DNA of 64,000 nucleotides. It comes from Myotis daubentonii (Eukaryota; Chordata; Mammalia; Chiroptera; Vespertilionidae). The notes beneath the pieces are model-generated. The model ran no database searches, was not told the DNA's origin, and saw nothing but the letters and a program-made list of their open reading frames with translations. The stretch covers positions 88,300,641 through 88,364,640 of the forward strand of contig NC_081846.1 in NCBI RefSeq assembly GCF_963259705.1. The letters are read 5' to 3'. Below, piece after piece: positions 42,718 to 53,556 of this stretch (its first letter is position 1; the number at the start of each line of letters is the position of its first letter). The position numbers and the translations under genes are program-made.

Positions 42718-43866
42718 CTAGAAGCCCAGTGTACGAAATTCATGGCGGGGGGGGGGGGTGGTGTCCCTTAGTCCAGCCTGCATTCTCTCCAATCTGGGGC
42801 CCCTACGGGATCGGGCCTAAACTGGCAGTCTGACATCCCTCTCGCAATCTAGGACCACTGGCTCCTAACTACTCACCTGTCTGCCTGCCTAATGCCCCCA
42901 ACTTCCCTCCCCTGCCGGCCTGGTCTCCCCCAATGGTCCTCCCCTGTCTGCCTGGTTGCGCCCCCAACTGCCCTCCCCTGCTGGCCTGATTGCCCTTAAC
43001 CCCCTGCCAGCCTGATCTTGCCCCTAACTCCCTGCTGGCCTGATCTTGCCCTCAACTGCTCTCCCCTGCCAGCCTGATCTGGCCCCTAACTGCCTCTGCT
43101 TTGGCCCTCACCACCATGGCTTTGTCCAGAAGGAAGTTGGATGTTTGGAAGATGGCCAGTTGACCTGGTCTAATTAGCATATTACCCTTTTATTAGTATT
43201 GATAGATTATATAGTATAAGATTGTTTAAATGGTGGGGGGAAGCCTTTTTCAGCAGGAGGAGATGCTTTTGGCAGACAAAAATACATAACCCCTATATCT
43301 GGACTGATAGCCAGCCATATGCACTATACTGCCATACTGGTCATTAAAAAATTGAACCACTTTCTTACACCTTACACCAAACAGCTGTTGCCCTTAAAAC
43401 CCCTCCTCAGCCCCCACCTTAGGTTCGCAGTTCACCCAGATTAGATTCTGATTGTTCGGTTTCTATGCCACTCAGCAACAAAAGCTCTACATCCTAGGCA
43501 GCCATTGGCTCTTCTGGGAAATCCAGAATGGCCTGCTGACAGCTTTCTCTCTCTCCCGGCCTATCTCTGGGTCTGTTCCACAGCCTCCACAGCAGCCGTG
43601 GACCAGGTCCCACCTCTCTCTCCAGGCCTATCTCCGGGCCTGATCTGCAGCCTCCATAGCAGCTGCTGATCAGACCCAGCCTCTCTTGCCACACCGTCTT
43701 GCCCCACCCACCCACCCACCGTCCGCCTGCCCACCAGCCACCAGCCTTGCTGTGATAGGAGCCTGTGGGCCATGGGGCAGGGACTGAGAGGTGCCCCCTG
43801 CACTTACTGGTGACTATTCGTTTGGTCATTTTGATTGTTACGGCCATTGGCCTTTTATTATATAGA
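42718..43866 (-). mobile_element. Helitron array member H2, composite
   Basis: 3' end CTAGAAGCCCAGTGTACGAA; an internal 5'-end-like sequence 'cttttattagtattga' at about 43187-43203; then 660 bp more and a second 5' end 'ttttattatatagA' at 43866. The same composite recurs at 59509-60792, so the whole unit moved together. The extra part contains CCAAT-type sequence (ATTGG at about 43504) and pyrimidine-rich stretches. Confidence 0.8.
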
Positions 43867-44404
43867 CTAGAGGCCTGGTGCATGAATTCATACATGGGTG
43901 GGTTTCCTCAGCATGGCCTGAGGGTATCAGGCTGAAACCACAGTCCAACACCACCTGCTGCTCCTGCCTTCTGCTCCCACTCATCCTGGTTCCACTGTAC
44001 CTGACGTCGGCTCATGCTCAGTCAGTCCTGATCAGGAGAGTCTCACGCCAACGTAGCAACACTTGCTGCCCACTGATGTTTGTACCAGTTGTTGGGAGCC
44101 ACCTGGCAACTGCTTTTATGCGGTGCCGGAGGCTGACTTCCAGGAGGCTGGCAGTATTGTCGGGATTGTGCTGGTGGAACCAGTCTGTTGGTGCCTGGCC
44201 CATTCTCTGGAGATTGGATCTGCAGGACTACTGAGGAAGTGAGTGTCTGCCTCGGCTGGTAGGTCACCAGGAGGGGTTGCTCAACTGAGAGGCACTCTCG
44301 CTGTGGGAGCACACTGACCACCAGGGGCAGCTCCTGAGTTGACCGTCTTCCCCCTGGTGGTTAGTGCACGTCATAGCGACCGGTCGACCAATCCTTCAGT
44401 TGTA
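43867..44404 (-). mobile_element. Helitron array member H3, 5' end truncated
   Basis: Starts CTAGAGGCCTGGTGCATGAA immediately after GA of H2. It has an imperfect CTCF-like pair at 44315-44330 (one G short) and 44347-44363. The usual AT-rich 5' terminus is missing; it stops at 'cttcagttgta' against TTAG of H4. Confidence 0.8.
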
Positions 44405-44755
44405 TTAGAGGCCTGGTGCACAAAATTTGTGCACTCGGAGCAGGGTCCCTCAGCCCGGCCTGTGCCCTCTCACAGTCCGGGAGCCCTTGGGGGATGTCTG
44501 ACTACCAGCTTAGTCCTGCTCCCCAGAGCTGCCACAGAGGTGGGAGAGGCTCCTGCCACCGTAGCTGCACTCACCAGCTGTGACCCTGCCTTCTGGCTGC
44601 TGAGCAGCGCTCCCCCATTGGGAGTGCACTGACACCAAGGGGCAGTTCCTGCGTTGAACGTCTGCCCCCTGGTGGTCAGTGCATGTCATAGCAACTGGTT
44701 CTGCAGTTCGGTTTATTTGCAAATTAGCCTTTTATTATATATATATATATATATA
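44405..44755 (-). mobile_element. Helitron array member H4
   Basis: 3' end TTAGAGGCCTGGTGCACAAA with hairpin 'gcacaaaatttgtgcac'. CTCF-like pair at 44630-44645 (imperfect) and 44662-44678 (perfect CTGCCCCCTGGTGGTCA). The 5' end has 'tttgcaaattagccttttat' and a TA tract running into CTAG of H5. Confidence 0.85.
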
Positions 44756-45963
44756 CTAGGGGCCCGGTGCACGAAATTCGTGCACTGGGTGTGTGTGTGG
44801 GGGGAGTGTCCCTCAGCCCAGCCTGCCCCCTCTCACATACTGGGAGCCCTCAGGCGTTGACCCCCATCACCCTCCAATCGCAGGATCGGCCCCTTGCCCA
44901 GGCCTGATGCCTCTGACAGAGGTGCCAGGCCTGGGCAGGGGACCCTCATTTCCCCCCATCACTGGTTCTGCCCCCAGCCCAGGCCTGATGCCTCAGCCAG
45001 AGGCGTAGACCCCCATCACCCTCCGATCACCTGATTGGCCCCTTGCCCAAGCCTGACGCCTCCGCCAGAGGTGTCAGGCTTGGACAGGGGACCCCCATCT
45101 CCCCCCCGATCACTGGCTCTGGCCCCCGCCCAGGCCTGAGGCCTCTGGCCCAGGAATCATGCCTGGGCAGGGGACCCCCATCTCCCTCTGATCGCTTGCT
45201 CCACCCCCTGCCCAAGCCTGACGCCTCTGACCCAGTCTTCAGGCCTGGGCAAGGGGACCATCATATCCCCCCAATCCCTGGCTCAGCCCCCCGCCCAGGC
45301 CTGATGTCTCGGCCAGAGGAGTTGACCCTCATCACCCTCCGATCACCAATCACCGGATCGGCCCCTTGACCAGGCCTGAGGCCTCCGGCAGAGGTGTCAG
45401 GCCTGGGCAGGGGACCCCCAGCTCCCCACGGTTGCAGGCTCCGCCCCTGCCCAGGCCTAACGCCTCTGGCCTATGCGTCCAGCTCGGGCAGCGGGGACCC
45501 GCAGCTGCAGTGGCCCCGCGATCGTGGGCTCCGCTTTAGGCCCAGGCAAGGGACCCTAGCTCCCGGGACTGCCAGCTTCGACCGTGCCCAGCTCCCATTG
45601 CTGGCTCCACCCCTACTTCCTGCTATCACTGGCCAGGGCGGCAAAGGTGCCTGATTCTCTGATCATGGCTGGGGGGCAGGGCAAAGGTGGCCCCAGGGCC
45701 GCCTTTGCCCTGCCCCCCAGCTCTTAGCTCCCCCCTGGGTTTCCGATCACTGTCAGTGGCAGGGGGCTTCTTCCTGCTTTCCCTTTTGCCTCCCTGCATT
45801 GTGCCTACATATGCAAATTAACCGCCATCTTGTTGGCAGTTAACTGCCAATCTTAGTTGGCAGTTAACTGCCAATCTTAGTTGGCAGTTAATTTGCATAT
45901 AGCCCTGATTAGCCAATGAAAAGGGTATCGTCGTATGCCAATTACCATTTTTCTCTTTTATTA

Positions 45964-46002
<39 letters not shown>
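44756..46002 (-). mobile_element. Helitron array member H5, long copy with 82-bp repeats
   Basis: Same family as 10849-11509: 3' hairpin 'ggtgcacgaaattcgtgcac', and the octamer/YY1/palindrome module at 45811-45898. Here a GC-rich unit centred on 'gcccaggcctgatgcctc' is repeated about eight times (44898-45470, spacing roughly 70-82 bp). It ends in a 38-bp TA tract (45965-46002). Open frames through the repeats are artefacts. Confidence 0.9.
45811..45898. promoter_or_regulatory. octamer / YY1-like / palindrome module in H5
   Basis: ATGCAAAT at 45811-45818, ACCGCCATCTTG at 45821-45832, TTGGCAGTTAACTGCCAA at 45833-45850 and 45857-45874, half copy at 45881, ATTTGCAT at 45891-45898. The order and spacing are identical to 11351-11438, 34 kb away. 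Confidence 0.5.
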
Positions 46003-46007
<5 letters not shown>

Positions 46008-47006
46008 GGCCCAGTGCAGAAAAATCTGTGCACTGGCGGGGGCGGGGGGGGGGGGTGGTGTCCCTCAGCCCCACTTGTGCCCTCTCACAGTCTGGGACCC
46101 CTTGGGAGATAACGATCTGCTGGTTTAGGCCTGCTCCTGGGTGGCAGAGGGCAGGCCCAATCCCTAGGTGCAGCCCCTGGTCGGGCTCAGAGCAGGGCCG
46201 ATTGGGGAGTTGGGGTGCCACCCCCTGTCATGCACAGAGCAGGGTGGATTGGGAGGTTGCGATGCCACCCTCAGTCACGCTCAGGGTAGGGCCAATTGGG
46301 GGGTTGGGGCACCGTCCCCTGTCACACTCAAGGCAGGGTCAATGGGGAGGTTGCGGCGCCACCTCCTGTCATGCACAGAGCAAGACCCATCAGGGGGTTG
46401 GGGAGCTCCCCCCTTTTACCCACAGAGCAGGGCCCATCAGGGGGTTGGGGAGCTCCCCCGTCACACACAGAGCAGGGCCGATTAGGGGTTTGGGGCACTC
46501 CCCCTTGTCACACTCAGGGCAGGGCCGATGGGGAGGTTGCGGCTCCACCTCTTCACACACAGAGCAGGGCCCATGGGGGGGTTGGGGTGCCACACCCTGT
46601 CATACACAGAGCAGGGCCGATCAGGGGGTTGGGGAGCTCCCCCCTATCAGGCACAGAGCAGGGTCAATCAGGGGGTTGGGGCGCCTTCCCTTGTCATGAA
46701 CAGTGCAGGGCGGATAAGGAGGTTGTGGCCCTGCCCCCTGTCACACACAGAGCCGCAGGGCGATGAGGGGGTTTGGGCGCTGCCCCCTGTCACGCTGCTC
46801 CAGGGGCCTGGAGGCCTCGCGGCTCCGCTGATCCCAGTGCTGGGAGGCCTCGTGGCTCCACTTGACACCAGGACAGTGAGGACTCACTGCTCAGCTGATC
46901 CAAGTGCTGGGAAGCCTCGCGGCTCCGCTTGACACCGGGGCAGTGAGGCCTCACAGCTCCGCTGATCCCAGTGCTGGGAGGCATATTACCCTTTTACTAT
47001 ATAGGA
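46003..47006 (-). mobile_element. Helitron array member H6 with 46-bp minisatellite
   Basis: 3' end TTAGAGGCCCAGTGCAGAAA, then a long G-run (about 46037-46056). About 13 copies of a 46-bp unit ('agagcagggccgattgggg' plus 'gttggggtgccaccccctgt') span 46191-46795, followed by a second GC-rich repeat based on 'gatcccagtgctgggaggc'. The 5' end 'cttttactatataggA' is at 47006. Long plus frames (up to 223 codons) come from the repeat. Confidence 0.85.
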
Positions 47007-47758
47007 TAGAGGCCTGGTGTATGGGTGGGGGCTGGCTGGTTTGCCCTGAAGGGTGTCCCAGATCAGGGTGGGGGTCCTGCTTGGGTGCCTGGCCAGCCTG
47101 GATGAGGGGATGATGGCTGTTTGCAGCTAGTCACACCCCCTTTGGGGTGGGGGTCCCGCTTGGGTGCCTGGCCAGCCTGGATGAGGGGATGATGGCTGTT
47201 TTCAGCTGGTCACACCCCCTTCAGGTTGGGGGTCCCCACTGGGGTGCCTGGCCAGTCTGGGTGAGGGGCTGAGGGCCGTTTTCAGGCTGGCGGATGACTG
47301 AAGCTCCCAACCTCTTTTCTTTTTCTTTTTTTTTTTTAATTCTGGGATTTATTTACCTTCTATGGTTGTCACTGGAACTGAGAGCTGGCTTTAGCTCTGA
47401 GTCTTGGCTCCAGCTCTGAGACCTTGGCTGCTGATCTGGGTTTGTTTGGATTCTATAATTGAAACACTGTTTCAGCTCCCACTCTGAGGCCATCTGGCTG
47501 AAAGTAGGTTTCTAGGGATTGTTTAGCATCCATATTTGCAGCATTGTTTTTTAGACTGCAGCTCAGAGCCCAGCAGCAGCGGCAGGCAGGGAACCTTGGC
47601 TTCCTCCTTCACTGGAGCAAGCAAGCCTCCTGTTCGCTTCAGCTGCCTGGCTGCCGGCCACCATCTTGGTTGGCAGTTAATTTGTATATCTCGCTGATGA
47701 GCCAATGGGAAGGGTTGCGAAGTTACGGTTAATTACCATGTTTCTCTTTTATTAGATA

Positions 47759-47813
<55 letters not shown>

Positions 47814-47818
47814 TATTA
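47007..47818 (-). mobile_element. Helitron array member H7 with (TA)n 5' end
   Basis: Begins 'tagaggcctggtgtatgggt' (first base of CTAG shared or lost), contains the 'cctggccagcctggatgagg' repeats also seen in Helitron A, GCCACCATCTTG at 47657-47668, and 5' 'cttttattagatagga' followed by a TA tract at 47761-47811. The precise 5' boundary (47759 or 47818) is uncertain. Confidence 0.75.
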
Positions 47819-48203
47819 GAGATATCTCTCCTTTTCCCCCCTCTTTACCTCCATCTTTCCAGCCCCTACCCATCACCCCATGTCTTCACTTCCCTATTGC
47901 CCATGTCCATGGGCTATGCCTACAAGTATATAAGATCTTTGGTTTATCTCTTCTCATCAACCCAACCCCACATCAAGGTATGTTAATCTGTTCCATGTGT
48001 CCATGCTTCTGTCTTATTTTGTTAGTGAATTCATTCTACTCATTAGATTCCACAAGTAAGTGAGATCATGTGATATTTGTCTTTCTCAGATTAGCTTATT
48101 TCACTTAGCATAATATTTTCCAGGTCCATCTATGCTGTCCCAAAGGATGGACCTTTTTAAAAGCTGAATAGTATTTCAAAGTGTAAGTTTCCCACAGCTT
48201 TTT

Positions 48204-48419
48204 AAAAAAATATATTTTATTGATTTTTTACAGAGAGGAAGGGAGAGGGATAGAGAGTTAGAAACATCGATGAGAGAGATACATCGATCAGCTGCTTCCT
48301 GCACACCCCCCACTGGGAATGTGCCCGCAACATGTTACATGCCTTTGACCAGAATCGAACCAGGGACCCTTCAGTCCGCAGGCCGACGCTCTATCCACTG
48401 AGCCAAACCAGTCAGGGCT
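48204..48419 (-). mobile_element. Ves SINE (minus) with 13-bp TSD
   Basis: Well preserved minus copy from 'aaaaaaatatattttattga' to 'ctgagccaaaccagtcaggg'. CCCACAGCTTTTT flanks it at 48191-48203 and 48420-48432. Confidence 0.95.
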
Positions 48420-50428
48420 CCCACAGCTTTTTTATCCATTCATGTATTGATGGGCACTTGGGCTATTTCCAAATCTTAGCTATTGTAAATCACACTTCTA
48501 TGAACATAGGTGTGCATATTTTCTTTCTGATTTGTGTTAAAGACTTCTCAGGATATATTCCTAGAAGTAGAAAAACTGGGTCAAATGGCAGTTCCATTTT
48601 AAATATTTTGAGGAGACTCTATACTGAATTCCATAGTGTCTGCACCAGTCTGCATTCCCACCAGCAGTGTTTCCTTTTCTCCACATCCTCACCTGCACTT
48701 GTTGTTTGTTAATTTATTGATGGCAGCCTTTCTGGCAGGTGTGAGGTGTTACCCCATTGTCATTTTAATTTGTATCTCTCTGATAATTAGTGATGGTGAG
48801 CATTTTTTCATGTCTCTTGACCATCTCTATGTCCATTATAGAGAAATGTCTATTCAGGTCTTCTGCCCATTTTTTCATTGGGTTATTTGTTTTCTGTTTT
48901 TTTTGACTTGTATGAGTAATATATATATATATATTTGGCTGTATTATCCCTGTATCAGATGTATCATTGACAAATATGTTCTCCCATGCAGTGGGTTTCC
49001 TTTTCATTTTCTTGATGGGTTCTTTTGCTGTTCAGAAACGTTTTTATTTAGATGTAGCCCCATTTATTTATTTTCTCCTTTGTTGCCCTAGGAGATGTAT
49101 CCATAAACATATTACTATGTGAGATGTCTGAGATTTTACTGTCTATATTCTCCTCTAAGATTTTTATGGTTTCATTACTTTCAATTAAATATCTTAATCC
49201 ATTTGAGTTTATTCTTGTGTGTAGTGTAAGTTGGTGGTCTAGTTTCATCATTTTGCATGTGTCTGTCCAGTTTTTCCAACACTGTTTATTGAAGAGACTG
49301 TCTTTACCCCATTGCATATTTTTGCCTCTTTTGGTATGGACATTTTAATGATGTTATTTTTACCAATTCATTAACACGCTATATTCTCCCACTTGTTTAT
49401 ATTCCCTTCTATCTCTTTTTTCAGTGTTCTATAGTTTTCTGAGTAAAGGCCTTTTACCTCCTTGGTTAAACTTATTCCTAAATATCATATTTTTTTTTTT
49501 TGCAATGGTAAATGGCATTATTTTTTTAGTTTCTCTTCTTGAGAGTTCATTATTGGTGTATAAGAATGCAACGATTTCTGGGTGTTGATTTTGTATTCTG
49601 CTACATTGCCATATTCGTTTATCAAATCTAGTAGGTTTTTATGGTGGAATCCTTGGCATTTTCTATGTACAATATCATGTCACTTGTGAATATTTACAGT
49701 TTTACAACTTCTTTTCCAATTTGTATGCCTTTTATGTTTTCCTCTTTTCTGATCACTGTGGCTAGGACTTCCAGTGTTATGTTGAATAAGAGTGGTGAAT
49801 GTAGACCGCTTGTTTCTGTTCTTAGAGGAAATGATTTTAGTTTTTGCCCATTGAGTATGATGTTGGCTGTAAGTTGGCCTTTACTATGTTGATATATGAT
49901 CCCTCTATTCCCACTTTGCTGAGAGTTTTTATCAAAAAAGTATGTTTGATTTTGTCAAATGTTTTTTCTGAATCTATTGATCATGTGGTTTTTTACTTTC
50001 AGTTTGTTTATGTGGTGCATCACATTTATTGATTTGTGAATATTATACCAGCTTGCATCCCTGGAATAAATCCCAATTCTTATCCATTCAGCTACCCTAT
50101 ATCTTTTGATTGGAGCATTTAATACATTTTTATTAAGGTTATTTTTGATAGGTACTTATTTATTGCCATTCTTATTCTTTATGCCTGTGTTACTCCCTTT
50201 CTTTTTATTTCTTCTTCTGACAACAGTCCCTGTAGCATTTTTTGCATCAATTGTTTGGTGGTAATAAACTCCTTTAGCCTTTTTCTTTTGTCACCTTTAA
50301 TTTTAAATGGTATTCTTTTTGGGTAGAGTAGTCTTGGATTCAGTCCCTTGGAGTTCATTACTTTGTATACTTCATACCACTCCTTTCTGGCCTGAAGTGT
50401 TTCTGTTGGAATTCAGTTGATAGTCTAG

Positions 50429-50645
50429 CAGGGGTGGGCAAACTTTTTGACTCGAGGGCCACAATGGGTTCTTAAACTGGACCAGAGGGCCGAAACAAAA
50501 GCATGGATGGAGTGTTTGTGTGAACTAATATAAATTCAAAGTAAACATCATTACATAAAAGGGTACGGTCTTTTTTTTTATTTTTAGTTTTATTCATTTC
50601 AAACGGGCTGGATCCAGCCTGCAGGCCGTAGTTTGCCCACGGCTG
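50429..50645. mobile_element. hAT MITE, 217 bp, third hAT family
   Basis: CAGGGGTGGGCAAACT at the left and AGTTTGCCCACGGCTG at the right. Contains 'gagggccacaatgggttctt' and 'gggctggatccagcctgcag'. Host L1 sequence GTCTAATG follows on the right, with a slightly deleted copy (gtcta-g) on the left. Confidence 0.8.
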
Positions 50646-52249
50646 GTCTAATGGGAGTTCTTTTGTAGGTAACTTTCTGTCTCTTTCTTGCAGCTTTTAA
50701 GATTCTTTGTCTTTAACATTTGCCATTTTAATTATGATGTTTCTTGGTGGGGGTCCTTTTTGGTTCATCTTGATTGGGACTCTCTGTTCTTCCTGGATTT
50801 GTGTGACTTTTTTCTTCACCAAGTCAAGGAAGTTTTCAATCATTATTTCTTCAAACAGGTTTTCTCTTCCTTACTCAGCTTCTTCTCCTTCTGGCACCCT
50901 TGTTATGTGAATGTTGTTTCCTTTCATGTTGTCCAAAATCTCCCTTAAACTCTCCTCCTGCTTTTTAATTTTTTCCCAGTTGCTGTTCTGATTGGGTGCT
51001 TTTTTCTCCTTGAGTTCTAACTCACTGATTCAGTCCTCAGCTTCTTCTAGTCTACTGTTGAATCCTTCCAGGTTGTTCTTTATTACAGCTGTGTCATTCT
51101 TTATTTCCATGTGATTTTTATTCATGTTGGTGTATTCCTCAGTTAGCTTCTTAGAGTTCTCATTAAGTTACTTGTTATTCTCACTCAGATGTTTGAGCAT
51201 CTTTATAACCATTACTTTGAATTCTTTATCTGATGAATTAATTGCCTCCATTTTGCTTAGTTTCTTTTCTGGTGATTCCTTCTTTTCTTTCATTTGGGGG
51301 TTGTTTCTTTGTCTTCCCATTTTAGCAGTCAGGTAGTCTGAAGAGTCAGGTGAGATGGGTGGATTCATGGTGGTGGGTCTGTGTGTTCAGAGGTGACTGG
51401 TGCCACTGGGTCACAGCAGTGCACCTAATCTTCTGGTACCGGGTTAGGCACATCCAGTCTCTGGAAGATCCATGTGTTGGGGTGCATCAGGTCACATTTC
51501 CTGGGCAGTGTCAGGCAGTGGGGCCATTTGTCCAGGGTTGCTGGGTAAGACACAGTGGGCCATGATGACAGGTCCATGCATCTGGGGGCATCAGTTCATA
51601 GTGGCAGAGTTGGGCACACCACATCAAGGCAGTGGGACCAGTTGTCCAGGAGCACTCAGTCAGGAGTGCTGCTTTGGGGCAACAGGTCCCTGTTGGGGCA
51701 GACTGAGTACTTGCTGTTGATGAGGCAGGAATACCTGTCTCTTCCCTGTGGAGGAGGCAGAGCCAGCCAGTTACTGACTGTGCTCACTGAAGTATTAGGG
51801 CTAGCTGGGCACTCTGCTGCTGAGGAGGTGTCCGGTCAGGTGCCCTGTTAACCAAAATGGGAGGAGGCAGCTTGTCACTTCCCTATGGAGGAGACAGGGC
51901 CAAACAGGTGTCCTGTTCACCAACATATCAGGGCAGACCCTGTGCGTTGCCAGTCAAGTCAGTGAGCAGGTCTTCCAAGGAGCACAGTTCAGGCTAACTG
52001 GGCCGGTATGACTGGTCTGTGTGTCTGGGGACTTTGAGCCTCAGCAGGGGGGCTGTGAGTGTCCATCAGTGGCCTAGGGGTGCTGGGGCAGGATTGCTCC
52101 CCATAGCCTCCTCCCACGGAGGACCCTGCAGCTCCCTCATAATGGTGAGCTCTCCCCTGTCATGGAGAGAAGTGCCCAGCTGAGCAGCACTGGGCAGTAG
52201 CAGTTCCTCCATCTGAAGCACCCCAGCCCCCCCCCCCGCCCCACCCCCT

Positions 52250-52768
52250 AGGCTCCTGCTTGTGGGGAAGCACAGGACTTGGTTGGAAAGTCTGTAAGGA
52301 GGATTCTTTGAAAGGTCGGGGCCTCTGAGGGGACCTTGCTAAAGACAGCAGCCCCTACCTTGACTTCCAAACAAGTCCAATTGCCTGGTGTTTTGCTAGA
52401 ATCTCTATGTTTAGTCTTTAAAGACCTGACCTTGTAGAAGCATATACTTTCTCAAGGATACTTACCCTATTGATTGTATCTAGAGGTTAATTTGAGTTCA
52501 AGTTGTTGTTATAATAAAAAGCCAATGAGTCAGGCGAACAGGACTGCTTTTATGACTGAAGTAGAAGAGTTCCTTAGCCCTCTCTTTTACAGAAACCTGT
52601 GTTGGAATAATCTGTTCATCTGTCACTCAGGGTCTGTTGGTCAGCTATGGCACCTGCTCCTACAGATGCCTTCCCACTCTCACACCCACACACACTCACC
52701 CTCACTCCAGACCTTCCTGCTGCCATGTTCTGGTTCCTGTGATACTTTCAACAATAAAGATACATTAA
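52250..52768 (+). mobile_element. 3' terminus of the founding L1
   Basis: Plus-strand sequence ending 'gatactttcaacaataaaga', a short spacer and an A-run, directly followed by the right target duplication (52769). The last 25 bp resemble the L1 3' end 'aatactttaaacaataaaga' at about 33005 and 58245 (minus). The upstream 490 bp are not recognised as any other family; an LTR-like origin was considered. Confidence 0.55.
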
Positions 52769-52783
52769 AAAAATAGTAGTGAC

Positions 52784-52835
52784 CAGGACATAGGAGGAAC
52801 TCAGTAAGTGATGACTCATTTTATTATTTCATTAC
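52784..52835 (+). repeat. MIR SINE, right half of the interrupted target
   Basis: 'caggacataggaggaactca' and 'gtaagtgatgactcatttta' continue the MIR that stops at 28881 (MIR 3' 'ggcacatagtaagcgctcaa' region). Confidence 0.75.
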
Positions 52836-53556
52836 CCATCAGGGATTAACTTCTGAGGATTCACTTAGAATGACCTGCTGTGATAACTTGTGTTATCATC
52901 CAAGAAATGCTTACTCTTCCCTTCCCCAGAAGGACACTGCTCTGTGGACAGGACTTGGCCATGAGATTTGTTTTGGCCAGTGGAATGTGAGTGGACATGA
53001 CCTTAGCCCCACCTCAGCAGAGGCTTGGAATGTGTTTTCATGGTTTGGCTTGGCTTCTTGGCCTCCAGCCCTCCACTGTGGGGAGAACATGCTCCAGGGA
53101 TCAACACTGCTGGGCGCTTCATTGGCTCTCACTGTTCCACCTCGAAGCTTTGATTGAGTGTTAAAAATTGCTGGCAATGAAAGTCTGAAACATATCATGA
53201 TTCCATTGAATATGGCAACAATACTAAATGATAAACATAAAATAGATTTTATTTTCAGATAAGATGTAATAGGACAGTGAACAGATAATCTGTATTCATC
53301 CCGGAGTCTGTTAGTGTTTGCTTTCTCAGAAACATGAAACAGTAAGTACAAAAGGTCTTTCTGTTTTGAAAGGAGAAAAAGCAGCTAAAGAAAACATTAC
53401 CATTTTAATTATAGCTTTCTTTGTACTGGTGAAGCTTAAAGAGTAGAAATGAATTCCACAAAACTGAAATCTTAAAGGATAGAAAATAGCTACATCAGAA
53501 TATAGAAACTGTTGCAGGACAGTACACTTCAGACATTCTCTAATGCAACCCCCTTA
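52836..53556. other. unique sequence, no gene supported
   Basis: Open frames of 95 (plus) and 146 codons (minus) overlap here without domain or splice evidence. Confidence 0.4.

Larger units (their letters stand above)
47819..52240 (-). mobile_element. L1 in minus orientation, internally deleted
   Basis: Low coordinates are 3' UTR (47819-48420), then ORF2 C-terminus (frame 48765-49007 with the WENIFVND motif region), RT pieces, ORF2 N-terminal endonuclease (about 50080-50170), ORF1 (50220-51340) and a GC-rich 5' UTR (51340-52240). Breaks at about 49330 and 50080 remove parts of RT and endonuclease. Interrupted by Ves (48204-48419) and hAT (50429-50645). Non-functional. Confidence 0.8.
28882..52768 (+). 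mobile_element. 23.9-kb nested complex founded by one L1 insertion
   Basis: The block is bounded by AAAAATAGTAGTGAC at 28867-28881 and again at 52769-52783, directly after AATAAA and an A-run. The left copy is preceded by TT, giving the TT/AAAA site that L1 endonuclease prefers. The flanks join into one MIR. Founding-L1 parts seen on plus are the 5' UTR (28882 onward), ORF1 (31961-32819), intergenic (33041-33071), ORF2 endonuclease start (40480-40910) and 3' end (about 52250-52768). Everything else is inserted or rearranged. Confidence 0.75.

Noticed and set aside
46028..46699. 223-codon repeat-rich frame
   Set aside because: It translates the 46-bp minisatellite inside Helitron H6 and is not a gene.
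48918..48932. Another Helitron 5' end marked by a TA run
   Set aside because: This TA run is within L1 ORF2 text with no Helitron ends nearby.
52262..52768. Endogenous retrovirus LTR
   Set aside because: It begins TG and has AATAAA, but it ends in an A-run directly against a target duplication, and its last bases match the L1 3' end, so an L1 3' terminus fits better.
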